Below are positions 56,406-64,000 of a stretch of DNA of 64,000 nt, piece after piece. The position numbers and the translations under genes were made by a program. The notes under the pieces were generated by a model, which was given only the letters and a program-made list of their open reading frames with translations, did not search any database and was not told where the DNA came from. This DNA is from JAPPHY01 sp965247535. Lineage in GTDB: Bacteria; Chloroflexota; Dehalococcoidia; Lucifugimonadales; UBA2985. The stretch lies in NCBI GenBank assembly GCA_965247535.1, contig OZ252018.1, positions 1,178,001 to 1,242,000 of the forward strand. The letters are read 5' to 3'. Positions within the stretch are counted from its first letter, which is position 1. The number at the start of each line of letters is the position of its first letter.

Positions 56406-57413
56406 TCAGACTCGGGTGCCTCTGCCCACGCGAGCGAACTGCTGCACCAGGTACTCTGCGACGCTACTCTCGGCGATCCGGCCCGTCTTGACCGCAAGAT
56501 CAGTCTCCAATAGACCCCTGTGCAATGCCTCGAGGCCAGTTGCGGAGTATCGGCTCGCCTGCTCTCTCAGCTTGCCCAGCACCCAGTCGGACGTCACACC
56601 CAGGCGAGAGCCCATCTGCGGCTGTGGCACGCCTGAGGCCTCCAGCTCCTTGGCCAGGAGGAGCAGGCGCACCTGCCTTGCAACCATCGCCACAATGTAC
56701 GTGCCTGTTGCGCCGCCGTCCATGAGGCGCCTCATGGACCGGAGTGCGTCCGGGAAGCGCCGTTCCATAACCGCGTCCACGGCGTTGAACACATTGACCT
56801 CGTTGGCAAAGGGGACCAGAAGACGAACGTCCTCGGCCTCCGCCCGGCGTCCGTTGCAGTAGAGGGACAGTTTTTCGATCTCGCTGCTCAGCGTCCACAG
56901 GTTGCCGCCCACCAGCTCTGATAGCAGCCTCACGCCCTCCGTTGAGATTGCGCAACCCGCGGCCTTCGCCCTGTTCTGGATCCAGCCGGTCAGCCTTGCG
57001 CCGCGCAGTGCCGGAAACTCCGTGACCTCGCCGAGCGGCGACAGCCTGGCCAGCAGCGAGTTGCCCCTGCTGACGGCGCCGTCGAGAAGCACCAAGTCGG
57101 TGGATTGAGGCATGTCCGGCACGAAGTCGGCCAGCGCGGGCCACTCGTTGACGGCATCCTGGGTTACGCGGCCGCGCCGCGACGGACGGCGCCCCTCGAA
57201 CAGCGACAGCAGCCCTTCGACAATAACCAGCCTCCTGGAAGCCAGGAACGGCACGGTGCTGCACAGCGCCTGGACCTGCTGCAGCGTGGAGGCTGAGGCC
57301 TGGACGCGCGAAAGGTTGGCGTCCAGCACGTCCTGCGGTCCAACCTGGGACTTCAGGAGCTCCAGAGCCTCGTTTAGGGAGAAGTCGTCTGCGCCGTAGA
57401 GAACGTGTAACAT
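56406..57413 (-). CDS. holA: DNA polymerase III delta subunit
   Basis: A 335-aa clamp-loader subunit that opens the beta clamp. AAA+-like but without a P-loop: MLHVLYGADDFSLNEAL at the start, CSTVPFLASRRLVIVEG, LVGGNLWTLSSEIEKL in the collar region and QVRLLLLAKELEASG near the end are typical for bacterial delta. Length is normal. It diverges from a small membrane protein gene across an A/T-rich promoter region. Confidence 0.9.
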   Translation of the reverse strand: MLHVLYGADDFSLNEALELLKSQVGPQDVLDANLSRVQASASTLQQVQALCSTVPFLASRRLVIVEGLLSLFEGRRPSRRGRVTQDAVNEWPALADFVPDMPQSTDLVLLDGAVSRGNSLLARLSPLGEVTEFPALRGARLTGWIQNRAKAAGCAISTEGVRLLSELVGGNLWTLSSEIEKLSLYCNGRRAEAEDVRLLVPFANEVNVFNAVDAVMERRFPDALRSMRRLMDGGATGTYIVAMVARQVRLLLLAKELEASGVPQPQMGSRLGVTSDWVLGKLREQASRYSATGLEALHRGLLETDLAVKTGRIAESSVAEYLVQQFARVGRGTRV

Positions 57414-57432
57414 CTGGCCTTCTGTAATGCGA

Positions 57433-57461
57433 TTCCCAAATGCTCTTCGCCCAAGTATAAT
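57433..57461 (+). promoter_or_regulatory. promoter of the small membrane protein gene, divergent from holA
   Basis: TTCCCA (57433-57438), 17-base spacer, perfect TATAAT (57456-57461). The same A/T-rich island (57455-57473) contains TATATT/TATACT on the minus strand that can serve holA. Confidence 0.5.
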
Positions 57462-57517
57462 ATACTGTTATAAGGATTCGACGTAAGTCGAGTTTGGTGC
57501 CGGGAGCGAATGTAGAA

Positions 57518-57772
57518 ATGACCCTGCCGGTGATGATCAGGCTGGCTATTCCGCTGTTGTTGGTCTTGGCGTCGGCCACGGTGTTCTTTCGCGCTCTACT
57601 GTTACTGGTGGTGGCAACGGTCTTCCTGGCCATCCTGGCCTTTCTGCTGCGAATGGTGGGTGGCCGAAAGGCCGGCGCGACCGGCTCCGACGACCGGTCC
57701 GACACAGGCAGCAAGCGATTTGTCGAGGGCCGAGCCAAGATTGTCGACGAGAGTGATGAGTCGTCCGGATAG
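57518..57772 (+). CDS. small membrane protein with acidic tail
   Basis: An 84-aa protein with two consecutive hydrophobic helices (LPVMIRLAIPLLLVLASATVF and ALLLLVVATVFLAILAFLL) and a hydrophilic, Asp/Ser-rich C-terminus (RKAGATGSDDRSDTGSKRF). Start ATG at 57518; earlier in-frame TTG and GTG codons at 57494 and 57497 are alternatives. Ribosome site GGGAG is somewhat far. No family recognised. It precedes the kinase gene by about 100 bases on the same strand and may be cotranscribed with it. Confidence 0.55.
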   Translation: MTLPVMIRLAIPLLLVLASATVFFRALLLLVVATVFLAILAFLLRMVGGRKAGATGSDDRSDTGSKRFVEGRAKIVDESDESSG

Positions 57773-57845
57773 GCGTCCACCGCAGTGACGAATGGGGAGG
57801 TCATTGTAGGACTCCGCTGGGTGCGACCTAGATTCAGACAATGTG

Positions 57846-57870
57846 GGGCCCCGTAAAGGGGGCCCGGAGG
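57846..57870 (+). promoter_or_regulatory. hairpin next to the kinase ribosome site
   Basis: GGGCCCC (57846-57852) pairs with GGGGCCC (57859-57865), six-base loop; the stem ends directly against the GGAGG ribosome site (57866-57870), four bases before the ATG. A stem this strong beside a ribosome site could control initiation. Confidence 0.4.
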
Positions 57871-57874
57871 TCGA

Positions 57875-60187
57875 ATGCAGAGAACCATAAACAAGTACGT
57901 CCTTCTGGAGCAGGTGGGCAGCACCGGGTTGGCCACCGTATATCGGGCGCAGGATCCCGGCCATGAGGGCTTCGTAGCCCTTAAGGTGCTACGTCCCTAT
58001 GTCACCGCGGACGAGGCACTCATGGAGCGATTCGCTCGCTTGATGGAGAAGGTAACCGCCCTCAGACACCCCAACATCCTGCCCTCCTACGGGTATGAGA
58101 GTGACGGAAACTTCCGTTGGGTGTCCATGCAGTATGTATCGTGGCCCACCCTCCGCCAGTGGATGCAGCATCCGGTGCCTGCCGCGCAGGCGATGACCAT
58201 TCTGAGGCAGGTGGCGGCCGCTGTGGAGGCCGGGCACGCCGAAGGTATCCACCACGGCGACGTCCGGCCGGGCAACATCTTCGTTGACCCTCAGACCGGG
58301 CAATTACTGCTCAGCGACTTCGGCATGGTTGTGCTGGGCGAAGGCGCTCCGGCAGGCGTGCGACTTTCGCTCAACACTCCCCTGCCCACCTACACGGCCC
58401 CGGAGATGGGGCAGGCCTCACCGCCCAACACCCTTTCGGACGTCTATTCGATGGGCGTTCTTGCTTACGACATGCTGACCGGCACGGTGCCATTCAACGC
58501 CCTGGAACGCGGAACCGTACAGGCCAGGCAGCTGACGTCGTTTCCGCCGCTGCCCAGCAACGTGAACCCCAATCTACCCAAGAACCTTGACTCCATAATT
58601 CTCAGGGCCTTGGCGTCACATCCGGAGCGCAGGTATGCGACCCCGGGCGAGTTTGTCAGCGCGCTTGCCGCTGCGGCGCCCACGGCAGACACCGAGAATG
58701 TTCCGTTCGACATCGTCGAAGAGGTGGGACTTCAGAGTGAGCTTCCGGGAATGCAAGGAGTGGAAACGGTGGATGTCCCCGTCGATGAGGGACCTCGTAT
58801 TATGTGCACCGTGTGCGGTCACAGCAACAACCCCGGCGCGATGTGGTGTTCAGGGTGCTGGGGTGAGCTGAACCGCGTCGCAGCTGCCCCCGGTCAGGAG
58901 GTGGCAACGACAGAGGAGCGGGCGATCAGGCGGCAGAAGTTCGTCAGGATGAGGAAGAGCCTGGTGGGCGCCGCGCTGGCCGCTGTCACGACCGTGATGG
59001 TAATTCAGTTCATGAACATCAGCCTTCCCCTGCCCTCCCCCGCCTCAGACATCACAGCGGTGTCTGGTCCGGGCGAATGGGCCATGATCTACCGCACCTC
59101 TGAAGGGCCGGGCCCCGTGCCCGGAGAGAGCGCGGACATAGCGGGTGAGGTCAAGTGGGTGTTTGAGACCGAGGACCCAATCGAGTCCACGCCTGCGCTC
59201 AAGGATGGCAGGCTATACGTGAGCACTCAGGACAACCGGGTGGTGGCTCTCAACCCCGAGGACGGCAGCATCATCTGGGAGCACCCGACGGTGGCTCCGC
59301 TTGATTCGTCTCCTGCGGTGGCCGGGGGCATGGTCTACGTGGGCCTGAGGAACAAGCGAGTCATCGCCCTGGACGCGGACACCGGCGCCATGGTCTGGGA
59401 GTTTGTCACCGAACAGAACCCAACGACGGGCTCGCCGCTGGTCAAGGATGGCCAGGTCTATATTGGCTCCAACGACGGCCGGATCTACGCCCTGGACGCG
59501 CTCACCGGCGAGAGGCGATGGTCGTATGAGACACTGGACTGGATTGACAATACGGCTGCACTCTCGGACAACCTCCTGGTGGTGTCGTCTTTTGACGGGC
59601 GCGTGACCATTTACGACACGGACACCGGCAAGCGTAGATTCTCCTTCCGCGGCTTCAACCGCCTGGTCATGGCATCCCCCGTGATCATGGAGGACATGGC
59701 CTATGTCGCATACCGCAATGGCCTGGTAACCGGCATCAACCTCCTTGAGGAGGAGGTGCTGTTCCACAGCCGTTGGTACAGGCTCCGGCTGCAGCTGTGG
59801 CTGTGGGGTATGACCGACCACCCCGGGCTGCCCAAGGGCGTGGAGTGGGTGTATCGCACGGGCGCCGTTATCGACGCCACCCCGGCCGTCGATGGCAGTG
59901 TCGTGTACGTTCCCGTGGAGGGCGGCAGGATGCACGCCATCGACAGGTTGACCGGGAAGCGAGTATGGCTGTTCAGCTCCGGAACCGACAAGCTCTCCAC
60001 GCCAACCCTCGTGGAGAACAAGATCCTGGTCACCGATAGCAAGGGCAACCTTCACTCCATCGACAAGGACACCGGGCAGGAGCTGTGGTCGATGCCCATA
60101 GCCGAAAGCATCACGTCCGCGCCGGTGCTCGCCGGCGGCACACTCTATCTCGCCTCGAAGGACGGCAATCTCTACGCGGTTGAGTGA
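57875..60187 (+). CDS. Ser/Thr protein kinase fused to zinc ribbon, TM helix and PQQ-type beta-propeller
   Basis: A 770-aa modular protein. Residues ~8-265 form a Hanks-type kinase: VALK (Lys37), catalytic loop HHGDVRPGN (Asp129, with HGD in place of HRD), SDFG (Asp148) and TAPEM. A zinc ribbon CTVC...CSGC follows (Cys311, 314, 325, 328), then a transmembrane helix (about 355-375), and an extracytoplasmic PQQ-like beta-propeller (about 430-770) with repeats such as VVALNPEDGSIIWE, VIALDADTGAMVWE, IYALDALTGERRW and LHSIDKDTGQELW. The extracellular propeller may sense a ligand or cell-surface partner and signal to the inside kinase. The loss of the HRD arginine suggests a non-standard activation control. 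Substrates unknown. Confidence 0.88.
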   Translation: MQRTINKYVLLEQVGSTGLATVYRAQDPGHEGFVALKVLRPYVTADEALMERFARLMEKVTALRHPNILPSYGYESDGNFRWVSMQYVSWPTLRQWMQHPVPAAQAMTILRQVAAAVEAGHAEGIHHGDVRPGNIFVDPQTGQLLLSDFGMVVLGEGAPAGVRLSLNTPLPTYTAPEMGQASPPNTLSDVYSMGVLAYDMLTGTVPFNALERGTVQARQLTSFPPLPSNVNPNLPKNLDSIILRALASHPERRYATPGEFVSALAAAAPTADTENVPFDIVEEVGLQSELPGMQGVETVDVPVDEGPRIMCTVCGHSNNPGAMWCSGCWGELNRVAAAPGQEVATTEERAIRRQKFVRMRKSLVGAALAAVTTVMVIQFMNISLPLPSPASDITAVSGPGEWAMIYRTSEGPGPVPGESADIAGEVKWVFETEDPIESTPALKDGRLYVSTQDNRVVALNPEDGSIIWEHPTVAPLDSSPAVAGGMVYVGLRNKRVIALDADTGAMVWEFVTEQNPTTGSPLVKDGQVYIGSNDGRIYALDALTGERRWSYETLDWIDNTAALSDNLLVVSSFDGRVTIYDTDTGKRRFSFRGFNRLVMASPVIMEDMAYVAYRNGLVTGINLLEEEVLFHSRWYRLRLQLWLWGMTDHPGLPKGVEWVYRTGAVIDATPAVDGSVVYVPVEGGRMHAIDRLTGKRVWLFSSGTDKLSTPTLVENKILVTDSKGNLHSIDKDTGQELWSMPIAESITSAPVLAGGTLYLASKDGNLYAVE

Positions 60188-60216
60188 GACCACTCGGCGC
60201 GGTGTGAGTCTTTAGG

Positions 60217-61317
60217 GTGGAAGTCGGACTCGTAGGCCTTCCCAAGAGCGGCAAGACCACGCTCTTCAACGCGCTGAGTCGGGGCTCTGCGGACGTGGGC
60301 CCGGCGGCGGCGTCCGCGAGAAAGCCCAACCTGGGCGTGTCTAAGGTGCAGGACAGTAGGATCGCGCCTCTGGTCGAGATGTTCAAGCCGCGGAAAACGG
60401 TGCCCGCGGAAGTACGCTACGTGGATTCCCCGCGAGCCCCCGAGGGCCCCGCCCGCTCGCAGGGCATTGCCGGAGAGCTCCTGAACCTGCTGCAGAGGAC
60501 GGACGCCCTCCTGCACGTGGTCAGGGCGTTCCGCGATCCCACCGTGCCGCACGAGGAGGGTGACGTCGACCCGCACCGCGACCTGGCCGCCATGGACCTG
60601 GAACTGGCCTTCGCAGACCTGGCCATTCTCGAACGGCGAGTGGAGCGCCTGGAGGCCGAGCTCAAGGGCGCCAGGGCGGGCGAGAGAGAGGCCCGGCTGA
60701 GGGAACGCAACACCTTGGACAGGCTCAAGGGCGAGTTGGAGCGGGAATTGCCAATCCGTGAGCAGGAGCTTTCCGAAGAGGAGCGCAGACTGCTCGCCAA
60801 CTTCGGGTTCCTTACTGCAAAGCCTCTGCTCACTCTCTGGAACATCGGCGAGGAGGACGCAGCCGGTGCGCCTGAGATAGAGGTGGAACTGAGGGAGCGG
60901 TACGGCAGACCCGGAGTCGAGGTCGTGGCGCTGTGCGGCAAGCTGGAAATGGAGCTGACGGAGTTGGACGACGACGAGGCGGGGGAGCTTCGCGAGGCGA
61001 TGGCGCTGCAGGAACCGGCGCTCAATCGCGCAGTCCGCGCCTCCTATGCGCTGCTGGGACTGGTGTCCTTCTTCACTGTGGGCCCTGACGAGGTGCGGGC
61101 GTGGACAATCGACCGGCACACGCCTGCCGTGAAAGCGGCCGGCAAAATCCACTCCGACATCGAGCGGGGGTTCATCCGCGCCGAGGTCATCTCCTACGAC
61201 CACCTGACCGAGTGTGGAGGGCTGCCGGAGGGTCGGAAGCGTGGCCTGCTGCGCCTGGAAGGCAAGACCTACGAGGTCCAGGACGGCGACGTAATCAACT
61301 TCCTCTTCAACACCTAG
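60217..61317 (+). CDS. ychF: YchF/OLA1-family P-loop NTPase with altered G3 motif
   Basis: A 366-aa Obg-related NTPase; E. coli YchF is known to prefer ATP. G1 is VGLVGLPKSGKTTLFNAL; the coiled-coil insert (about residues 125-175) and the C-terminal TGS domain with VRAWTI, AAGKIHSDIERGFIRAEVIS and VQDGDVINFLFNT are intact. The usual G3 DIAGL reads DSPRA here, and the NxxE base-recognition motif is NIGE. GTG start at 60217 follows the kinase gene by 29 bases. The change in G3 may affect hydrolysis; the family call is secure. Confidence 0.88.
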   Translation: MEVGLVGLPKSGKTTLFNALSRGSADVGPAAASARKPNLGVSKVQDSRIAPLVEMFKPRKTVPAEVRYVDSPRAPEGPARSQGIAGELLNLLQRTDALLHVVRAFRDPTVPHEEGDVDPHRDLAAMDLELAFADLAILERRVERLEAELKGARAGEREARLRERNTLDRLKGELERELPIREQELSEEERRLLANFGFLTAKPLLTLWNIGEEDAAGAPEIEVELRERYGRPGVEVVALCGKLEMELTELDDDEAGELREAMALQEPALNRAVRASYALLGLVSFFTVGPDEVRAWTIDRHTPAVKAAGKIHSDIERGFIRAEVISYDHLTECGGLPEGRKRGLLRLEGKTYEVQDGDVINFLFNT

Positions 61318-61340
61318 CGGGCGCGGGAGGGCCGGCACAA

Positions 61341-62564
61341 ATGAACACACAGGCCCACATTGAAGAAACACCCATGCCCCATCGCCTTGCCCTCTACGTT
61401 CACATTCCCTTCTGCGAGACCAAGTGCCCCTACTGCGACTTCAATACCTACGCGGGCATCGAGCACATGATGCCGGCCTACGTAGAGGCGCTGGCCGCGG
61501 AAATCGAGCGGTGGGGCGACATGCTCTGCAGGCCCGCCATGACAACGCTCTTCTTAGGCGGAGGCACGCCGTCCTACCTCCCCGCGCATGATCTCGAGGC
61601 CGTGCTGTCGGCCGTCAGGCGCGCGTTCAAGGTCACGCCCGACGCGGAGGCCACGATGGAGGCGAACCCGGGCGACCTTCTCGGCGACGCGCCCGCGTCC
61701 CTTGCGCAGCTTGGCTTCAACCGACTGAGCGTCGGCGTTCAGAGCCTGGACGACGGACTGCTCAGGCTCCTCGGCAGGCGTCACACGGCGCAGGACGTGG
61801 CGGACGCATTCCGTGCCGTGAGGCGCGCCGGGTTCGACAACGTAAACCTCGACTTGATGTACGGCCTGCCACTGCAAAGCATGGCGCAGTGGCGGGATAC
61901 GCTGGACGGCGTCCTGGCTCTGGGACCGCAGCACCTGTCGCTGTACTGCCTCACGCTGGAGGAAGGCACCCCCATGGAGCAACAGGTCAGGCTCGGTGAG
62001 ATTCCGGAGCCGGACGCCGACCTTGCGGCGGACATGTACCTGCATGCTGAGGAACTCCTTGAGCGGGAGGGATACCGCCACTACGAGATTTCCAACTGGG
62101 CCAGGCCGGGACTGGAGAGCCGGCACAATCTGACGTACTGGAGGAACGGCCCGTACCTAGGTGTCGGCCCGGGAGCGCATTCCTACCTGGGCCGGTGGAG
62201 GTTCCACAACCTCCTATCGCCGAGGGAGTACGTGAGGCGCATGGCCGAAGCTGCGCCGGTGGATGGTACGCCGGCAGGCCTGTCCGAGGAGGCCATACGA
62301 CGAATCGCTGTCGTGGGCGGCGTGGAGCGTGTGGACGATGCGCTGGAAATGGCGGAGACAATGATGATGGGGCTACGGCTCGACGAGGGCGTGGAGCTTG
62401 CTTCGTTCGAGAACAGGTTCGGCCGGAGCCTGGACGCAGTGTTCGGAGAGCAGCTTGTGGAGCTGACCGGCTACGGCCTGCTGGAGCGTGACGACGGCGT
62501 GGTGCGACTGACGGCGCGCGGGCGGCTTCTCGGCAACGAGGTGTTTCTGCGGTTCTTTGGCTAA
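61341..62564 (+). CDS. hemW: HemW-like radical SAM protein
   Basis: A 407-aa radical SAM protein of the HemN/HemW group. The cluster motif is CETKCPYCDF (CxxxCxxC), GGGTPSYLP is the SAM-binding GGE-like motif, and NRLSVGVQSLDDGLLRLLGRRH plus DLMYGLPLQSM and SNWARPG follow in the normal order; the C-terminal HemN_C domain is present. Length and N-terminus fit HemW, a heme chaperone, rather than coproporphyrinogen dehydrogenase HemN, which has a longer N-terminus. ATG at 61341; an earlier in-frame start at 61101 lies inside ychF. Confidence 0.9.
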   Translation: MNTQAHIEETPMPHRLALYVHIPFCETKCPYCDFNTYAGIEHMMPAYVEALAAEIERWGDMLCRPAMTTLFLGGGTPSYLPAHDLEAVLSAVRRAFKVTPDAEATMEANPGDLLGDAPASLAQLGFNRLSVGVQSLDDGLLRLLGRRHTAQDVADAFRAVRRAGFDNVNLDLMYGLPLQSMAQWRDTLDGVLALGPQHLSLYCLTLEEGTPMEQQVRLGEIPEPDADLAADMYLHAEELLEREGYRHYEISNWARPGLESRHNLTYWRNGPYLGVGPGAHSYLGRWRFHNLLSPREYVRRMAEAAPVDGTPAGLSEEAIRRIAVVGGVERVDDALEMAETMMMGLRLDEGVELASFENRFGRSLDAVFGEQLVELTGYGLLERDDGVVRLTARGRLLGNEVFLRFFG

Positions 62565-62583
62565 TCCGCGTATCCTTCTCAAA

Positions 62584-62612
62584 TTGCCCCTGCCCTGCCC
62601 TTGTGCTATCCT
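62584..62612 (+). promoter_or_regulatory. selB promoter
   Basis: TTGCCC (62584-62589), 17-base spacer, TATCCT (62607-62612) preceded by extended -10 TGC. Start near 62619; GGGAG at 62628-62632 is the ribosome site. Confidence 0.55.
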
Positions 62613-62639
62613 GACTCCAGCCCCGTCGGGAGCTTTCCC

Positions 62640-64000
62640 ATGTACGTTTTAGGCACGGCAGGACACGTTGATCACGGTAAGTCCACGCTGGTGAAGGCCC
62701 TCACCGGAATCGACCCAGACCGGCTCCGCGAGGAGAAGGAACGGGGCCTCACCATCGAGCTGGGGTTTGCGTGGCTCACGCTTCCCAGCGGACGCGAGGT
62801 CAGCATCGTCGACGTTCCCGGCCACGAGCGATTCATCAGACACATGCTCGCAGGCGTCGGCGGTATCGATCTGGCCCTGCTGGTGATCGCCGCAAACGAG
62901 TCGGTGATGCCCCAGACCCGTGAGCACCTGGCGATCCTGGACCTGCTCCGCGTGCAAAGGGGGCTGGCGGTCATTGCCAAGCGCGACCTGGTAGACGAGG
63001 AGATGGTGGAGCTGGTGATGGCGGAGGTTGAGGACGTCCTGGAGGGCACCACGCTGGAGGGCGCGCCAATGGTGGCCGTATCCGCGGTGACGGGCGAAGG
63101 CATCCCGGAGCTCCTGGCTGCCGTGGACGGCCTGTTGGACGCCTCCGAGACGCGAAGGGACACAGGGAGGCCGCGGCTACCCGTTGATCGCTCGTTCACC
63201 ATGCCCGGCTTCGGAACGGTGGTTACCGGCACGCTCATAGACGGCTCCCTCTCCGTAGGCATGGAGGTGGCGCTGCTGCCCTCCGGCCGCGTGTCCCGCA
63301 TTCGCGGCCTGCAGAGCCACCGGCAGAAGCTGGATACGGCGACGCCCGGACGGCGCCTTGCCGTCAACCTGTCCGGGGTGTCCCACGACGACATAGAGCG
63401 CGGCGACGTGATCACCATTCCCGGCTGGCTAAGGCCTACTATCGCCGCGGACGTGCGACTACGCCTCCTGGACAGCGCGCCGCGTGGCCTGCGTCACAAC
63501 AGGCCCGTTACGTTCCACACCGGCGCCACGGAAAGCGTCGCACGCGTCCGCCTTCTGGAGCGCGACGAGGCAGCGCCCGGCGAAGAGGTCTGGGCGCAGG
63601 TCCGCCTGGACCACCCCCTCGCCTTGGTCAAGGGCGACTACTTCGTAATTCGCTCGTCGGACGCAACGCTCGGAGGCGGCGCCGTGGTGGAGACGCACGC
63701 CAAGCGCCACAGGCGCCGCCACGCCCCCACGCTGGAGCGTCTTGAGGTGCTGGAGCGAGGCAGCATCGACGAGATGGCCCTGCAGGCCATCCGCTCCTTG
63801 GAGCCGTGCACCCTCGAATCGCTGTCCGGACGCGCAAACCTCTCGATGGAGGAGGCTACGCGCGTGGTGGAGCAGCTGGCGATTGAGGGCGGGGTTGTGA
63901 CGCTTCCGGCAGGCTCGCTCGCGTCCAGGTCGCTGCTCTACACCGCGGCCGGTTGGAGCGCGCTGGCGGGCCGCGCCAATGGCGCCCTGAGCACCTACCA
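62640..64000 (+). CDS. selB: selenocysteine-specific elongation factor SelB (3' partial)
   Basis: The frame from ATG 62640 is open to the right edge (453 codons seen). G domain: G1 GTAGHVDHGKSTLVKAL, EKERGLTIELGFAW in switch I, G3 VDVPGHERFIRHM, and AKRD at the position of NKxD; the phrases GIDLALLVIAANESVMPQTREHLAIL and FTMPGFGTVVTGTL are typical for SelB rather than EF-Tu. Domains 2 and 3 and the beginning of the winged-helix region follow. It delivers Sec-tRNA to UGA codons at a SECIS element. The presence of selB implies selenoproteins and selA, selC, selD elsewhere; none is recognised here. Confidence 0.9.
   Translation, partial: MYVLGTAGHVDHGKSTLVKALTGIDPDRLREEKERGLTIELGFAWLTLPSGREVSIVDVPGHERFIRHMLAGVGGIDLALLVIAANESVMPQTREHLAILDLLRVQRGLAVIAKRDLVDEEMVELVMAEVEDVLEGTTLEGAPMVAVSAVTGEGIPELLAAVDGLLDASETRRDTGRPRLPVDRSFTMPGFGTVVTGTLIDGSLSVGMEVALLPSGRVSRIRGLQSHRQKLDTATPGRRLAVNLSGVSHDDIERGDVITIPGWLRPTIAADVRLRLLDSAPRGLRHNRPVTFHTGATESVARVRLLERDEAAPGEEVWAQVRLDHPLALVKGDYFVIRSSDATLGGGAVVETHAKRHRRRHAPTLERLEVLERGSIDEMALQAIRSLEPCTLESLSGRANLSMEEATRVVEQLAIEGGVVTLPAGSLASRSLLYTAAGWSALAGRANGALSTY

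Noticed and set aside
56500..57936. Minus-strand ORF of 478 codons overlapping holA
   Set aside because: holA in another frame of the same strand has the expected family motifs; the longer frame runs through its promoter region and has no domain.
62565..62639. Possible tRNA-Sec or SECIS beside selB
   Set aside because: The 75-base spacer is filled by the promoter and ribosome site and cannot fold as a tRNA.
1..64000. CRISPR arrays, rRNA genes, insertion sequences
   Set aside because: No regularly spaced repeats with unique spacers, no rRNA-like sequence, and no transposase or integrase reading frame were seen.

Overview
The window looks like a GC-rich chromosomal segment of a Chloroflexota bacterium, most probably class Dehalococcoidia and close to the marine SAR202 lineage. 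This is inferred from gene content and not proved by a marker tree. The supporting signs are several class III (CaiB/BaiF) CoA-transferase paralogues, two FtsZ genes, a division cluster that passes from mraZ-rsmH straight to ftsA-ftsZ with no peptidoglycan genes between, DapL-type lysine synthesis, an archaeal-type phosphoglycerate mutase, an F420-type (DUF385) oxidoreductase, and heme A synthase plus a Sco protein, which imply aerobic respiration.

Layout. 1-2.7 kb: end of ctaA, a sco gene, and dnaN behind a strong promoter. 2.7-11 kb: a mixed accessory stretch with a frameshifted membrane protein, a stand-alone PD-(D/E)XK-like protein, a minus-strand cluster (MFS transporter, DUF35 protein, thiolase-like protein, Tat-exported Mo-oxidoreductase), a Met-rich DM13 membrane protein, a compositionally different pair of membrane ORFs between 24-bp direct repeats, and a metallophosphoesterase-like protein that has lost its metal ligands. 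11-26.7 kb: a catabolic island with two fused double CoA-transferases, one split pair of the same architecture, an isochorismatase-like hydrolase, an F420-type oxidoreductase, a peptide-family substrate-binding lipoprotein and an MFS transporter; a first ftsZ and a DUF5343 gene lie inside it. 26.7-31 kb (minus strand): PIG-L deacetylase, MBL-fold hydrolase, tRNA-His, pepA, P-loop kinase.

31-41.4 kb is housekeeping: mogA-trmD-DUF6958, then mraZ (with a three-repeat operator)-rsmH-ftsA-ftsZ, secD-secF, nfo and a small zincin. 41.4-54.4 kb: guaA diverging from tsaC, an unusual prenyl synthase, the pgk-apgM-tpiA glycolytic run with a predicted restriction-type nuclease inserted before miaA, a 46-aa membrane ORF, dapF, a PHA-granule-like protein, dapL and hflX. 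54.4-64 kb: an Opp/Dpp-type ATPase, an array of TGCC-N4-GGCA dyads in front of a coiled-coil gene of unknown function, holA, a Ser/Thr kinase fused to a PQQ beta-propeller, ychF, hemW, and the start of selB, which runs off the right edge.

The observations most worth following are the catalytic asymmetry of the paired CoA-transferases (Asp kept in every N-type half, replaced in every C-type half), the PUA/EVE-like plus HsdR-N-like nuclease inside the glycolytic operon, the dyad array upstream of the 55.9 kb gene, the MraZ-type operator, and the tandem duplication inside SecD.
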